A stretch of 64,000 nucleotides of DNA from Streptomyces blattellae (lineage in GTDB: Bacteria > Actinomycetota > Actinomycetes > Streptomycetales > Streptomycetaceae). Numbering within the stretch: the stretch's first letter is position 1; the number at the start of each line of letters is the position of its first letter. The notes beneath the pieces were generated by a model, which saw only the letters and a program-made list of their open reading frames with translations, had not been told where the DNA came from and searched no databases. The stretch covers positions 35,663-99,662 of the forward strand of contig NZ_WJBG01000244.1 in the NCBI RefSeq assembly GCF_009709555.1. Reading direction: 5' to 3'. Positions 53,815 through 61,641 of the stretch are shown here, piece after piece. The position numbers and the translations under genes were made by a program.

Positions 53815-55067
53815 GAGGTCACTCCCGTCTCCACCGCGGCCGCCCACGCCCGAAGGCCCTCGTCCACCGCCGTCTCGTCGATGACCAGCGCCGGGATCAT
53901 CCGCACGACCTGGTTCCAGGCCCCGCACAGCAGCAGGAGCAGGCCCTCGTCGACGGCGGCCCGCTGCACGCGGGCGGCGGTCTCGGGGTCGGGTTCGCCG
54001 TCCTCGGTCACGAACTCGGAGGCCAGCATCAGCCCGAGGCCGCGGACGTCACCGATGCCGGGGGTGCGGTCGGCCACCGTCTGGAGGCCCTGGCGCAGCC
54101 GTGCGCCCATCGCGTCGGCGTTCTCGACGAGCTTCTCGTCGCGTACGACGTCGAGGGTGGCGCAGGCCGCGGCGCAGGCGACGGCGTTCGCGCCGTAGGT
54201 GCCGCCCTGCGAGCCGGGCCACGCCCTCCGCATGAGCGCCTCGGGGGCGGCGATGCCGGACAGCGGGAAGCCGCTCGCCAGGCCCTTGGCGGTGACCAGG
54301 ATGTCGGGTGTGACACCGAAGTGGTCGTGCCCCCAGAACCGGCCGGTGCGCCCGACGCCGGTCTGCACCTCGTCGAGGATCAGCAGGAAGCCGTGGCGGT
54401 CGGCCCGCTCCCGCAGTCCTTCCAGGAAGGCCCGGGTGGCGGGGACGTATCCGCCTTCGCCGAGCACCGGTTCGACGATGACCGCGGCCGTGTCGGCGGG
54501 CGAGGAGATCGTCTGGAGCGTGTAGTCCAGCTCCCTCAGGGCGAAGCGGGTGGCGGTGTCCTCGTCCCAGCCGTAGCGGTAGGCCGTCGGGAACGGGGTG
54601 ACGACGACGCCGCTCATCAGCGGGGAGAAGCCGGACCGGAAGCGGATGCCGGACGTCGTCATGGCGGCGGCCGCCACCGTGCGGCCGTGGAAACCGCCGT
54701 GACAGACGACGACGTTGGGGCGGCCGGTGGCCTGCCGGGCCAGCCGCAGCGCGGCCTCGACCGCTTCGCTGCCGGAGTTGGTGAAGAACAGGCTGTCCAG
54801 GCCGGCCGGCAGTACCTCGCCGAGCCGGTCGACGAGGTGCCGCAGCGGCTGGTGCATGACCGTCGTGTACTGGCCGTGGATCAGCGTGCCGACCTGCTCC
54901 CGCGCGGCGGCCACGACCTTGGGGTGGCAGTGCCCGGTGCTGGTGACGCCGATGCCGGCCGTGAAGTCGAGATAGCGGCGGCCGTCCTCGCCGTAGAGGT
55001 GGACGCCCTCGCCCCGGACCGCCGTCACGGGCGTGGCCTGGCGAAGGTGCGGCGACAGTGCGGTCAT
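53811..55067 (-). CDS. gabT: 4-Aminobutyrate transaminase
   Basis: A 418-residue class III aminotransferase: YLDFTAGIGVTSTGHCHPKVVAAAREQ, LFFTNSGSEAVEAALRLAR, VVCHGGFHGRTVAA, ILDEVQTGVGRTGRFWGHDHFGVTPDILVTAKGLASGFPLSG (PLP Lys in TAKGL). Transfers the amino group of GABA or a similar omega-amino acid to 2-oxoglutarate. ATG at 55067 with GGGAGACGACC. Divergent from a PucR-type regulator. Confidence 0.9.
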   Translation of the reverse strand: MTALSPHLRQATPVTAVRGEGVHLYGEDGRRYLDFTAGIGVTSTGHCHPKVVAAAREQVGTLIHGQYTTVMHQPLRHLVDRLGEVLPAGLDSLFFTNSGSEAVEAALRLARQATGRPNVVVCHGGFHGRTVAAAAMTTSGIRFRSGFSPLMSGVVVTPFPTAYRYGWDEDTATRFALRELDYTLQTISSPADTAAVIVEPVLGEGGYVPATRAFLEGLRERADRHGFLLILDEVQTGVGRTGRFWGHDHFGVTPDILVTAKGLASGFPLSGIAAPEALMRRAWPGSQGGTYGANAVACAAACATLDVVRDEKLVENADAMGARLRQGLQTVADRTPGIGDVRGLGLMLASEFVTEDGEPDPETAARVQRAAVDEGLLLLLCGAWNQVVRMIPALVIDETAVDEGLRAWAAAVETGVTS

Positions 55068-55081
55068 GGTCGTCTCCCGGC

Positions 55082-55116
55082 GTCGGTCGTCGGTCGTCGG
55101 TCGTAGGTCGTCGGTC
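55082..55116. repeat. Heptanucleotide tandem repeat upstream of gabT
   Basis: Five GTCGGTC units, the fourth reading GTAGGTC, 15 nt before the gabT start on the template side, in the gabT/pucR-type divergent region. Confidence 0.85.
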
Positions 55117-55269
55117 TGCTGCGGTTCTGAAGCAGCCTCCCCGCGGCCCGGCGGCCGGCAACGCCCGATCTGTCCGGCCGCGACGCGCTGTCCGGACGGT
55201 GTGTCAGGCGTTTCTTGCACAGGCCAGTGACGCTTGTCAGAGTGACGGAGCAGGCAGGGAGGCGGCAGC

Positions 55270-57012
55270 GTGAGCGAGAACGACCCCACAGGCCCGAACC
55301 TCACAGGCCCGGACCCCGCAGGCCGTCCGCTCACCGGCCAGGACCCCGCAGGCCGTCCGCTCACCGGCCAGGAGCCCACCGGCCGCCCGCTCACCGTCGC
55401 CGACGTGCTGGCCCTTCCCGTCCTCGCCGCGGGCCGGCCGCAGGTCGTCACGGGTGCGACCCGGCTCGACCGTCCCGTCCGCTGGGTCCACATCACCGAG
55501 CTGACCGATCCCGCCTCCTTCCTCAAGGGCGGCGAACTCGTCCTGACCACCGGCATGCCCCTGCCCGAGGAGCCCGCCGGAGTACGCCGGTACGTGGACG
55601 AACTCGCCGACGTCGGTGCCGCGGCCCTGGTCATCGAACTCGTACGCCGTTACCACCGGCCGCCCGACGCCCTCGTCCAGGCATGCCGCACACGCGGTCT
55701 CCCGCTCGTCACCCTCACCGAGGACGTCAACTTCCTGGAGGTCACCCAGGTCGTCCACGCCCTGATCCTCGGCAACCAGGCGGACGCGATGCGCAGGACC
55801 CAGCGCATCCATGAGGCCTTCACCGCGCTCACGCTGCGCGGCGCCGGCCCCGAGGACGTGCTGCGGGCCGCGGCGGAGATGAGCGGCCGTACGGTCGTCC
55901 TGGAGAACCTCGTCCATCAGGCGCTGATCTGCGAACCGTCCGGCGGCGCCACCGAGGCCGCGCTCACCGGCTGGGAACGGCGTTCGCGGGCGACCCCGCC
56001 CGCGGACCGTGCCGGAGTGTCGGGCCCGGAGGGCTGGCTGGTGGCGTCCGTGGAATACCAGGGCGAGGGCTGGGGCAGGTTGGTCATGCTCCCGGCCCCG
56101 AGCGGCACGGCCGCGACCGGCACGGCCCCGACGGGCACGACCGCGCCCCCGGGCTTCGGCCCCGAGGACGTCACCGTCCTGGAGCGAACCGCGATGGCCC
56201 TCACCATCGCCCGCCTCATCCACACCACCCCCTGGGAGCGCACCGCACACCGAAACGCCCTGCGCGACCTCGCCGAGCAGCGCCACCGGTCACCGGCCGA
56301 CGCCCGCGCCCGTGTCGCGGCGCTGGGGCTGCCCACGGAGCACGTCTGCTTCATCGCCGTACTCGCGGACATCCCCGCATCGCAGGACACCGCGACGACC
56401 GAAGTCCGGCTCTCCGAGGAGCTGCGGGCGACCGGAACCAGGGCACTCGTCGGCCGTCTCACCCGCACCCGCCTCGGTGTCCTGCTCACCCTGCGCCCGT
56501 CCCAGCCCTGGCGTCCCGCCGTCGAGCGGCTGAGCCGCACCGCGCGCGGCCTGGCCCCGGGAGCGACCGTGTGCGTCGGCTCCCCGGCACCCGAACTCGC
56601 CGACGTCGCCCGTTCGTTCCGCGAGGCGGCCCGCGTCGCCGAGGCGACCGAGCCCGGCCGGCCGCTCCCGGAGGACCGCTCCTTCCACGAACGGTCCGAC
56701 GTCGGACTGCGCCGCCTGCTGTTCGCGCTGCGCGACGACACCCGGATCCAGGACTACGCGGAACGGCAGCTGGGCCCGCTCATCGACCACGACACCCGCC
56801 ATGGCACCGACCTTCTGGACATCCTGCGCCGGTACCTGGACGCGGCCGGGAACAAGACCGTCGCCGCCCGATCGAGCGGCCTGTCCCGGGAGACCGTCTA
56901 CCAGCGCCTGCGCACCATCGAGCGGATACTCGACCGCGACCTCGAATCCGGCGAGCAGCGCACCGAACTCCATGTCGCCCTCAGCGCACTTGACGTGCTG
57001 CGGATCCGCTGA
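55270..57012 (+). CDS. PucR-family transcriptional regulator of the gab genes
   Basis: A 580-residue regulator: N-terminal PucR domain (TVADVLALPVLAAGRPQVVTGATRLDRPVRWVHITELTDPASFLKGGELVLTTGMPL), GGDEF-like middle domain, and C-terminal PucR helix-turn-helix (LLDILRRYLDAAGNKTVAARSSGLSRETVYQRLRTIERIL). Residues ~14-42 are a tandem repeat. GTG start. Divergent from gabT-gabD, which it likely activates in response to GABA. Confidence 0.9.
   Translation: MSENDPTGPNLTGPDPAGRPLTGQDPAGRPLTGQEPTGRPLTVADVLALPVLAAGRPQVVTGATRLDRPVRWVHITELTDPASFLKGGELVLTTGMPLPEEPAGVRRYVDELADVGAAALVIELVRRYHRPPDALVQACRTRGLPLVTLTEDVNFLEVTQVVHALILGNQADAMRRTQRIHEAFTALTLRGAGPEDVLRAAAEMSGRTVVLENLVHQALICEPSGGATEAALTGWERRSRATPPADRAGVSGPEGWLVASVEYQGEGWGRLVMLPAPSGTAATGTAPTGTTAPPGFGPEDVTVLERTAMALTIARLIHTTPWERTAHRNALRDLAEQRHRSPADARARVAALGLPTEHVCFIAVLADIPASQDTATTEVRLSEELRATGTRALVGRLTRTRLGVLLTLRPSQPWRPAVERLSRTARGLAPGATVCVGSPAPELADVARSFREAARVAEATEPGRPLPEDRSFHERSDVGLRRLLFALRDDTRIQDYAERQLGPLIDHDTRHGTDLLDILRRYLDAAGNKTVAARSSGLSRETVYQRLRTIERILDRDLESGEQRTELHVALSALDVLRIR
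55311..55395. repeat. 30-bp tandem repeat at the 5' end of the PucR gene
   Basis: Two exact 30-bp units (55311-55340, 55341-55370) and a diverged partial third encode PAGRPLTGQD-type repeats. Confidence 0.9.
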
Positions 57013-57028
57013 CGCATGGGTCGCCGAT

Positions 57029-57058
57029 TTGACACCGACCCCTCGTGATCACCAGTCT
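57029..57058 (+). promoter_or_regulatory. Putative promoter of the CooC-like gene
   Basis: TTGACA (57029-57034), 18-bp spacer, CAGTCT (57053-57058). Transcription would start inside the Zur-like box that follows. Confidence 0.45.
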
Positions 57059-57062
57059 ACGT

Positions 57063-57083
57063 TCATGACATTCATTTCCAATA
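57063..57083. promoter_or_regulatory. Putative Zur box
   Basis: TCATGACATTCATTTCCA followed by ATA. The published actinobacterial Zur consensus, as I recall it, is TCATGAAAATCATTTTCA followed by NNA; 15 of 18 positions plus the final A match. It overlaps the predicted transcription start and ends 13 nt before the ATG at 57097, the right place for a repressor. Confidence 0.6.
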
Positions 57084-57096
57084 GGGGTGGTTAGGC

Positions 57097-58056
57097 ATGC
57101 GCGTGGCCTTCGTGGGCAAGGGCGGCAGCGGCAAGACGACCCTGTCCGCGCTCTTCGCCCGTCATCTCGCGCGCTCGGGCGTGCCCGTCGTCGCCATAGA
57201 CGGCGACATCAACCAGCACCTGGCCTACGCCCTCGGGCTCGACGAGGACGAGGTCTTCGCGGCGCCGCCGCTCAGCGCGCGGACCGGTGAGATCAAGGAC
57301 TATCTGCGGGGCACGAACCCGCGGATCCCGTCCCGCGCGGCCATGGTGAAGACCACGCCGCCCGGGCGCGGCTCCCGGCTCGTCCGGCTGCTCGGCGACG
57401 ACGAGATCCACTCGCGGCACGTCCAGCGGGTCGGCGAGGTGTCCTTGATGGTCACCGGCGCCTTCGACGAGAGCGATCTGGGGGTGGCCTGCTACCACTC
57501 CAAGCTGGGCGCGGTCGAGCTGTACCTCAACCATCTGGTCGACGGCCCCGGCGAGTACGTCGTCGTCGACATGACGGCCGGCGCGGACGCCTTCGCCTCG
57601 GGGCTGTTCACCCGGTTCGACATGACGTTCCTGGTCGTCGAGCCGACCCGGAAGAGCGTCTCGGTCTACCGCCAGTACCGCGACCACGCGGCCGAGTTCG
57701 GCATCCCGGTCGCCGTGGTCGGCAACAAGGTCACCGGCGCGGACGACCTCGCCTTCCTGCGGCAGCACGTGGGCGACGACCTCCTCGCCCACTGCGAGCA
57801 GTCCGCGTTCGTCCGGGCCCAGGAACAGGGCCGCGACCAGGGCGAGCTGGAGCCGGCCAACGCCGAGGCGCTGCAGCGGCTGCGCGCCGCCGTGGACGCC
57901 CGCACGAAGGACTGGGCCGCCTTCCAGCGGCATGCCGTCGAGTTCCATCTGCGCAACGCCACAGCCTGGGCCAACGAGGCGACCGGCCAGGACCTCACCG
58001 ACCAGGTCGACCCCGATTTCGAGCACGGCCCCGCGGCGCTCGCGGCCTTCGCCTGA
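57097..58056 (+). CDS. CooC/MinD-like P-loop ATPase
   Basis: A 319-residue deviant-Walker ATPase: GKGGSGKTTLSALFARHLARSG (residues ~7-28), switch I-like AIDGDINQHLAYALG, VVDMTAGADAFASGL and VVGNKVTGADDLAFL. The fold is that of CooC, NifH and MinD relatives that insert metals or position proteins. It has GDIN rather than the CxC or metal-site Cys of CooC. A Zur-like box precedes it and a small protein of unknown function follows at 76 nt, so a role in metal homeostasis is suggested but unproven. Confidence 0.85.
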   Translation: MRVAFVGKGGSGKTTLSALFARHLARSGVPVVAIDGDINQHLAYALGLDEDEVFAAPPLSARTGEIKDYLRGTNPRIPSRAAMVKTTPPGRGSRLVRLLGDDEIHSRHVQRVGEVSLMVTGAFDESDLGVACYHSKLGAVELYLNHLVDGPGEYVVVDMTAGADAFASGLFTRFDMTFLVVEPTRKSVSVYRQYRDHAAEFGIPVAVVGNKVTGADDLAFLRQHVGDDLLAHCEQSAFVRAQEQGRDQGELEPANAEALQRLRAAVDARTKDWAAFQRHAVEFHLRNATAWANEATGQDLTDQVDPDFEHGPAALAAFA

Positions 58057-58131
58057 CCCGCCGCACGGCCCCACCGGTTCCACCAGTTCCACCAGTTCCA
58101 CGATCAGCACAACAGACAGGACACCCCCTTC

Positions 58132-58524
58132 ATGTCGCTCGACGTCTCCCCGCAGTTGCTCGCCGAAGCCGAGAACGGCCAGGTGCGGGAAGAGGACTTC
58201 GTGGCCACGGTCCGTACGTCCCTGCCGTACGCCTACGATCTGATCGCCCGCCTGGTCGGCGAACTCCGCGCCGGTCAGGCCGAGTTCGCCGACAACCAGA
58301 CTCCGCCGCCTTCCGAGAACGAGCGCGGCCAGTTGCTGCGGGCGCTGTCCAGCGACGCGATCCGCGGCAGCCTGGAGCGGCACTTCGGCGTCGCCCTCGC
58401 CTTCCAGAACTGCCACCGTGTCGCCGTGTTCCCGCCCGAGGCGCGCGACGGTGAGACGTACACCCGCTTCACTTCTCTGCGCGCCCAGATCCTGAACCAG
58501 TCGCCGGAGTTCCGCGACTGCTGA
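58132..58524 (+). CDS. Small protein of unknown function, partner of the CooC-like ATPase
   Basis: A 130-residue acidic soluble protein: SLPYAYDLIARLVGELRAG, DNQTPPPSENERGQLLRALSSDAIRGSLERHFGVALAFQNCHRVAVF and the C-terminal LNQSPEFRDC. Two Cys residues (NCHR and the last residue) could bind metal together. No family function is known to me. It probably shares the transcript and putative Zur control of the ATPase gene. Confidence 0.75.
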   Translation: MSLDVSPQLLAEAENGQVREEDFVATVRTSLPYAYDLIARLVGELRAGQAEFADNQTPPPSENERGQLLRALSSDAIRGSLERHFGVALAFQNCHRVAVFPPEARDGETYTRFTSLRAQILNQSPEFRDC

Positions 58525-58538
58525 GGCCGTATGCCTTC

Positions 58539-58568
58539 GGCGCAACCCTGGACGATCAGGGTTGCGCC
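58539..58568. terminator. Terminator after the ATPase/small-protein pair
   Basis: Perfect 12-bp arms GGCGCAACCCTG and CAGGGTTGCGCC with a 6-nt loop, 15 nt after the stop. Confidence 0.75.
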
Positions 58569-58575
58569 GGAACCG

Positions 58576-58604
58576 TTGACGAGGCCATGTCCCGCTCTTA
58601 TCTT
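58576..58604 (+). promoter_or_regulatory. Promoter of the GH43 gene
   Basis: TTGACG (58576-58581), 17-bp spacer, TATCTT (58599-58604), immediately after the terminator and 52 nt before the chosen ATG. Confidence 0.6.
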
Positions 58605-58655
58605 CTGACCGACTTCACGAACTGCGTTCGAAATCACGGACAGGGACGGTCTCGT

Positions 58656-60110
58656 ATGCCTCGGATGCTCCATGCCGTTCGCCTGCTGCTGGTGATGCTG
58701 GTCGCCCTCGCGGCCAGTCTCGTCGCACCGGTCTCCCCCGCCCGGGCCGCCGTCCCCGAATCCCCCGCCGTGACCTACACCAACCCGATCGCGGCGCAGC
58801 GGGCCGACCCGCACATCTTCAAACACACCGACGGCTACTACTACTTCACCGCGACCGTCCCCGAGTACGACCGCATCGTGATGCGCCGGTCGACCACCAT
58901 CCAGGGCCTGTCGACGGCCCAGGAGGTCACCATCTGGACCAAGCACGCCAGCGGCGTGATGGGCGCGCACATCTGGGCACCGGAGATCCACTTCATCGAC
59001 GGCAGGTGGTACGTCTACTTCGCCGCCGGATCCACCAGTGATGTGTGGGCGATCCGGATGTACGTCCTGGAAGGCACCGGCGCCAACCCGCTGACCGCGA
59101 CCTGGACGGAGAGGGGGCAGATCAGGACCCAGTGGGAGAGCTTCTCGCTGGACGCGACGACCTTCGTGGTGAACGGCGTGCGCTATCTGGCCTGGGCGCA
59201 GCGCGACCCGTCCGTGAACAACAACACGGACATCTACCTCGCGAGGATGGCCAACCCCTGGACCATCACCGGCACTCCGGTGATGCTGTCGCGGCCCACC
59301 TACTCCTGGGAGACGGTCGGCTTCCGGGTCAACGAGGGCCCGGCGGTGATCCAGCACGGCGGCCAGGTGTTCATGTCGTACTCGGCGAGCGCCACGGACA
59401 GCAACTACTGCCTGGGCCTGCTGTCCGCGTCCGCGAGCGCGGATCTGCTCAACCCGGCCTCGTGGACGAAGAGTCCGACACCCGTCTTCACCAGTAACGC
59501 CTCCACCAGCCAGTACGGGCCGGGCCACAACTCCTTCACCGTCTCCGAGGACGGAAAGAGCGACATCCTCGTCTACCACGACCGCAGCTACCGGGACATC
59601 AGCGGCGACCCGCTCGACGACCCCAACCGCCGCACCCGCGTCCAGAAGCTGTACTGGAAGGCCGACGGCACCCCCGACTTCGGGATCCCGGTGGCCGACG
59701 GGGTCACGCCGCAGCGCCTCTCGTCGTACAACTTCGCGGACCGGTTCGTGCGCCACTGGGATTACCGCGCCCGGACCGACGCGAACGTCTCGCCGCTGGC
59801 GGACTCGCAGTTCCGGGTGGTCACCGGGCTGGCGGGCAGCGGCACCGTCTCGCTGGAGTCGGCGAACTTCCCCGGCTACTTCCTGCGGCACAAGAACTTC
59901 GAGGTGTGGCTGGAGAGGAACGACGGCACGGCGCAGTTCGCCTCCGACGCGACCTTCTACCGGCGGGCGGGGCTGTCCGACACGGCGGGCATCTCGTACG
60001 AGTCGTACAACTACGCCGGCCGCTACATCCGGCACTGGGAGCAGCTGCTGTACGTCCAGACACCGAGCACGGCGACCGACCGGGCGGACGCGACCTTCTA
60101 CGCCCAGTGA
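58656..60110 (+). CDS. Secreted GH43 arabinofuranosidase with AbfB (CBM42) domain
   Basis: A 484-residue secreted enzyme: signal peptide (LLLVMLVALAASLVAPVSPARA), then a five-bladed propeller of glycoside hydrolase family 43 with YTNPIAAQRADPHIFKHTDGYYYFTATVPEYDRI (catalytic Asp), APEIHFIDGRWYVYFA and RVNEGPAVIQHGGQVFMSYSASATDSNYCLGLL (catalytic Glu). Residues ~350-484 form an arabinose-binding AbfB domain (SSYNFADRFVRHWDYRART, FYRRAGLSD, SYESYNYAGRYIRHW). Releases arabinose from arabinoxylan or arabinan. ATG at 58656 is preferred over an in-frame ATG at 58587 because it starts the signal peptide. Confidence 0.93.
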   Translation: MPRMLHAVRLLLVMLVALAASLVAPVSPARAAVPESPAVTYTNPIAAQRADPHIFKHTDGYYYFTATVPEYDRIVMRRSTTIQGLSTAQEVTIWTKHASGVMGAHIWAPEIHFIDGRWYVYFAAGSTSDVWAIRMYVLEGTGANPLTATWTERGQIRTQWESFSLDATTFVVNGVRYLAWAQRDPSVNNNTDIYLARMANPWTITGTPVMLSRPTYSWETVGFRVNEGPAVIQHGGQVFMSYSASATDSNYCLGLLSASASADLLNPASWTKSPTPVFTSNASTSQYGPGHNSFTVSEDGKSDILVYHDRSYRDISGDPLDDPNRRTRVQKLYWKADGTPDFGIPVADGVTPQRLSSYNFADRFVRHWDYRARTDANVSPLADSQFRVVTGLAGSGTVSLESANFPGYFLRHKNFEVWLERNDGTAQFASDATFYRRAGLSDTAGISYESYNYAGRYIRHWEQLLYVQTPSTATDRADATFYAQ

Positions 60111-60147
60111 ACTGACGCCAAGTGAACTGATACGCCCAGTGAACTGA
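60101..60147. repeat. Three copies of a 15-bp repeat around the GH43 stop
   Basis: CGCCCAGTGAACTGA, CGCCAAGTGAACTGA (+TA) and CGCCCAGTGAACTGA follow one another; the first contains the GH43 stop codon. Confidence 0.85.
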
Positions 60148-60186
60148 TCGGGTGCACGCCCCGACCGGCTTCCCTACGATCATCGC

Positions 60187-60627
60187 GTGGTCAACTTCCT
60201 CCTCGAACGCACCGCCCCCCTCGCCCTCCCCGAGGCCTGGCGCCGACTCACCGAGTGGCCTCGGCACGGCCGGGTCGTACCGCTGACCCGGGTCACGGTC
60301 GTCACGCCGCCCCCGACCCGCGAGGGCACGGTCCTCGTCGCCCGCTCCGGGCTCGGCCCGCTCGCCTTCGACGACCGTATGGAGGTCACCGTGTGGCAGC
60401 CACCGGGCGACGAGACCCCGGGCCTGTGCCGCCTGGAGAAGCGGGGCCGCGTGATCACCGGCTGGGCGGAGATCGAGGTGCGCCCGGGGCCGGGTGGCCG
60501 GTCGCGGGTCGTCTGGCGCGAGGAACTGGGGGTGCGGCTGCTGCCCCGGGTGTTCGATCCGGTGGTGGGGCGGGCGGCGCGGTACGTGTTCGGGCGGGCG
60601 GTGAATCGGCTGCTCAGGTGGCGGTGA
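60187..60627 (+). CDS. SRPBCC-family (START-like) small protein
   Basis: A 146-residue protein with the SRPBCC layout: opening strand VNFLLERTAPLALPEAWRRLTEW, central beta sheet and C-terminal helix RVFDPVVGRAARYVFGRAVNRLLRWR. Binds a hydrophobic ligand; no pathway context. GTG start. Convergent with the amidohydrolase. Confidence 0.75.
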   Translation: MVNFLLERTAPLALPEAWRRLTEWPRHGRVVPLTRVTVVTPPPTREGTVLVARSGLGPLAFDDRMEVTVWQPPGDETPGLCRLEKRGRVITGWAEIEVRPGPGGRSRVVWREELGVRLLPRVFDPVVGRAARYVFGRAVNRLLRWR

Positions 60628-60640
60628 CGCCGATGCCCGC

Positions 60641-61453
60641 TCAGAGCCTGAAGACCCGTCGTGCGTTGCCGGACAGGAACAGGTCGGTGGTCTCGCCGTC
60701 CAGGTCCAGTTCGGGGAGGTGCTCCAGCGCCTTGGCCGGGGTGATCATCGGGTAGTTCGTGCCGAAGAGGACCTTGCGGCGGCCCCGGCCGCGGAGGTAG
60801 GCGACCAGCTCGGGCGGGTAACGGCGGGCGGTGTAGGCGCTGGTGTCGATATAGACGTTGGCGTGCTTGTCGGCGACGGCGATCATCTCGGTGGTCCACG
60901 GGTAGCCGATGTGCCCGCACACGATGGTCAGTTCGGGGAAGTCGAGGGCGACCTGGTCGACGTAGGGGATGGGGCGGCCCGTCTCGGAGGGGCGGAGCGG
61001 GCCGGTGTGGCCGACCTGGGTGCAGAAGGGGATGCCGAGGTCGACGCAGGCCGCGTACAGGGGGTAGTACAGGCGGTCGGTGGGCGGCAGCTGCCAGAGC
61101 CAGGGGACGATGCGCAGGGCGACGAAGCCGAGTTCCGTCACGGCTCGGCGCAGTTCCCGTACCGCCAGGACGGGACGGGTCAGGTCCGCGCCGGCCACGC
61201 CGCGCAGCCTGCCGTCCGACCGGGCGACGAAGTCGGCCACCTCGTCGTTGCTGATCAGCGGCCCCTGGGGGCCGTACCAGGCCGCGGACAGGGCGATCTC
61301 GACGTCGGCGGCGGCCATCGCGGCCACCGTCGCCCTGACCGGCAGCGGCTCCTCCAGGCGCTCCGTGCCCGTCCAGCGGCGTAGCGACTCGAACATGTCG
61401 TGGTTGGAGTGGCGGAGCGTGGGGTGCTGCATCCATACGTCGATGACGGGCAT
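60641..61453 (-). CDS. Amidohydrolase (ACMSD-like)
   Basis: A 270-residue amidohydrolase_2-type TIM barrel: VIDVWMQHPT at the start, FCTQVGHTGP, LTIVCGHIGYPWTTEM, NVYIDTSAYTARRYPPEL and VLFGTNYPMITP with the late metal-ligand region. The N-terminal HxH of many relatives is reduced to WMQHP. It acts on a carboxylic substrate by hydrolysis or decarboxylation. ATG start with GGAGAGGG. Confidence 0.83.
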   Translation of the reverse strand: MPVIDVWMQHPTLRHSNHDMFESLRRWTGTERLEEPLPVRATVAAMAAADVEIALSAAWYGPQGPLISNDEVADFVARSDGRLRGVAGADLTRPVLAVRELRRAVTELGFVALRIVPWLWQLPPTDRLYYPLYAACVDLGIPFCTQVGHTGPLRPSETGRPIPYVDQVALDFPELTIVCGHIGYPWTTEMIAVADKHANVYIDTSAYTARRYPPELVAYLRGRGRRKVLFGTNYPMITPAKALEHLPELDLDGETTDLFLSGNARRVFRL

Positions 61454-61493
61454 GGACCCTCTCCTCTGCTGAGCGTGCGCTTACCACCACGCT

Positions 61494-61641
61494 AGGGCCT
61501 GTTCTGAGTTTCCCCGTCGTCCGTGCGGGGCACGGGCGCAGCGGCGGAGTGGGGATACCTCCCGGCCGAGCCGTACGAAGCGCGGTTCGAGGGTGCGCGC
61601 CGGACGTCGGGGCGCAGGCGGGGAAAGTCAGAACAGGCCCT
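61494..61641. mobile_element. MITE-like element with 23-bp terminal inverted repeats
   Basis: The left end (61494-61516, beginning AGGGCCTGTTCTGAGTTTCC) and the right end (61619-61641) are inverted repeats with one mismatch in 23. The 148-bp element has no gene. No exact target duplication is visible; CTAG and CTGA flank possible boundaries. The right end lies inside the xdhC frame and supplies its stop codon. Confidence 0.75.

Noticed and set aside
57084..57096. GGTTAGGCATGC as half of an IdeR box before the CooC-like ATG
   Set aside because: Only a short half-site matches and it includes the start codon; the Zur-like box alongside is much the better match.
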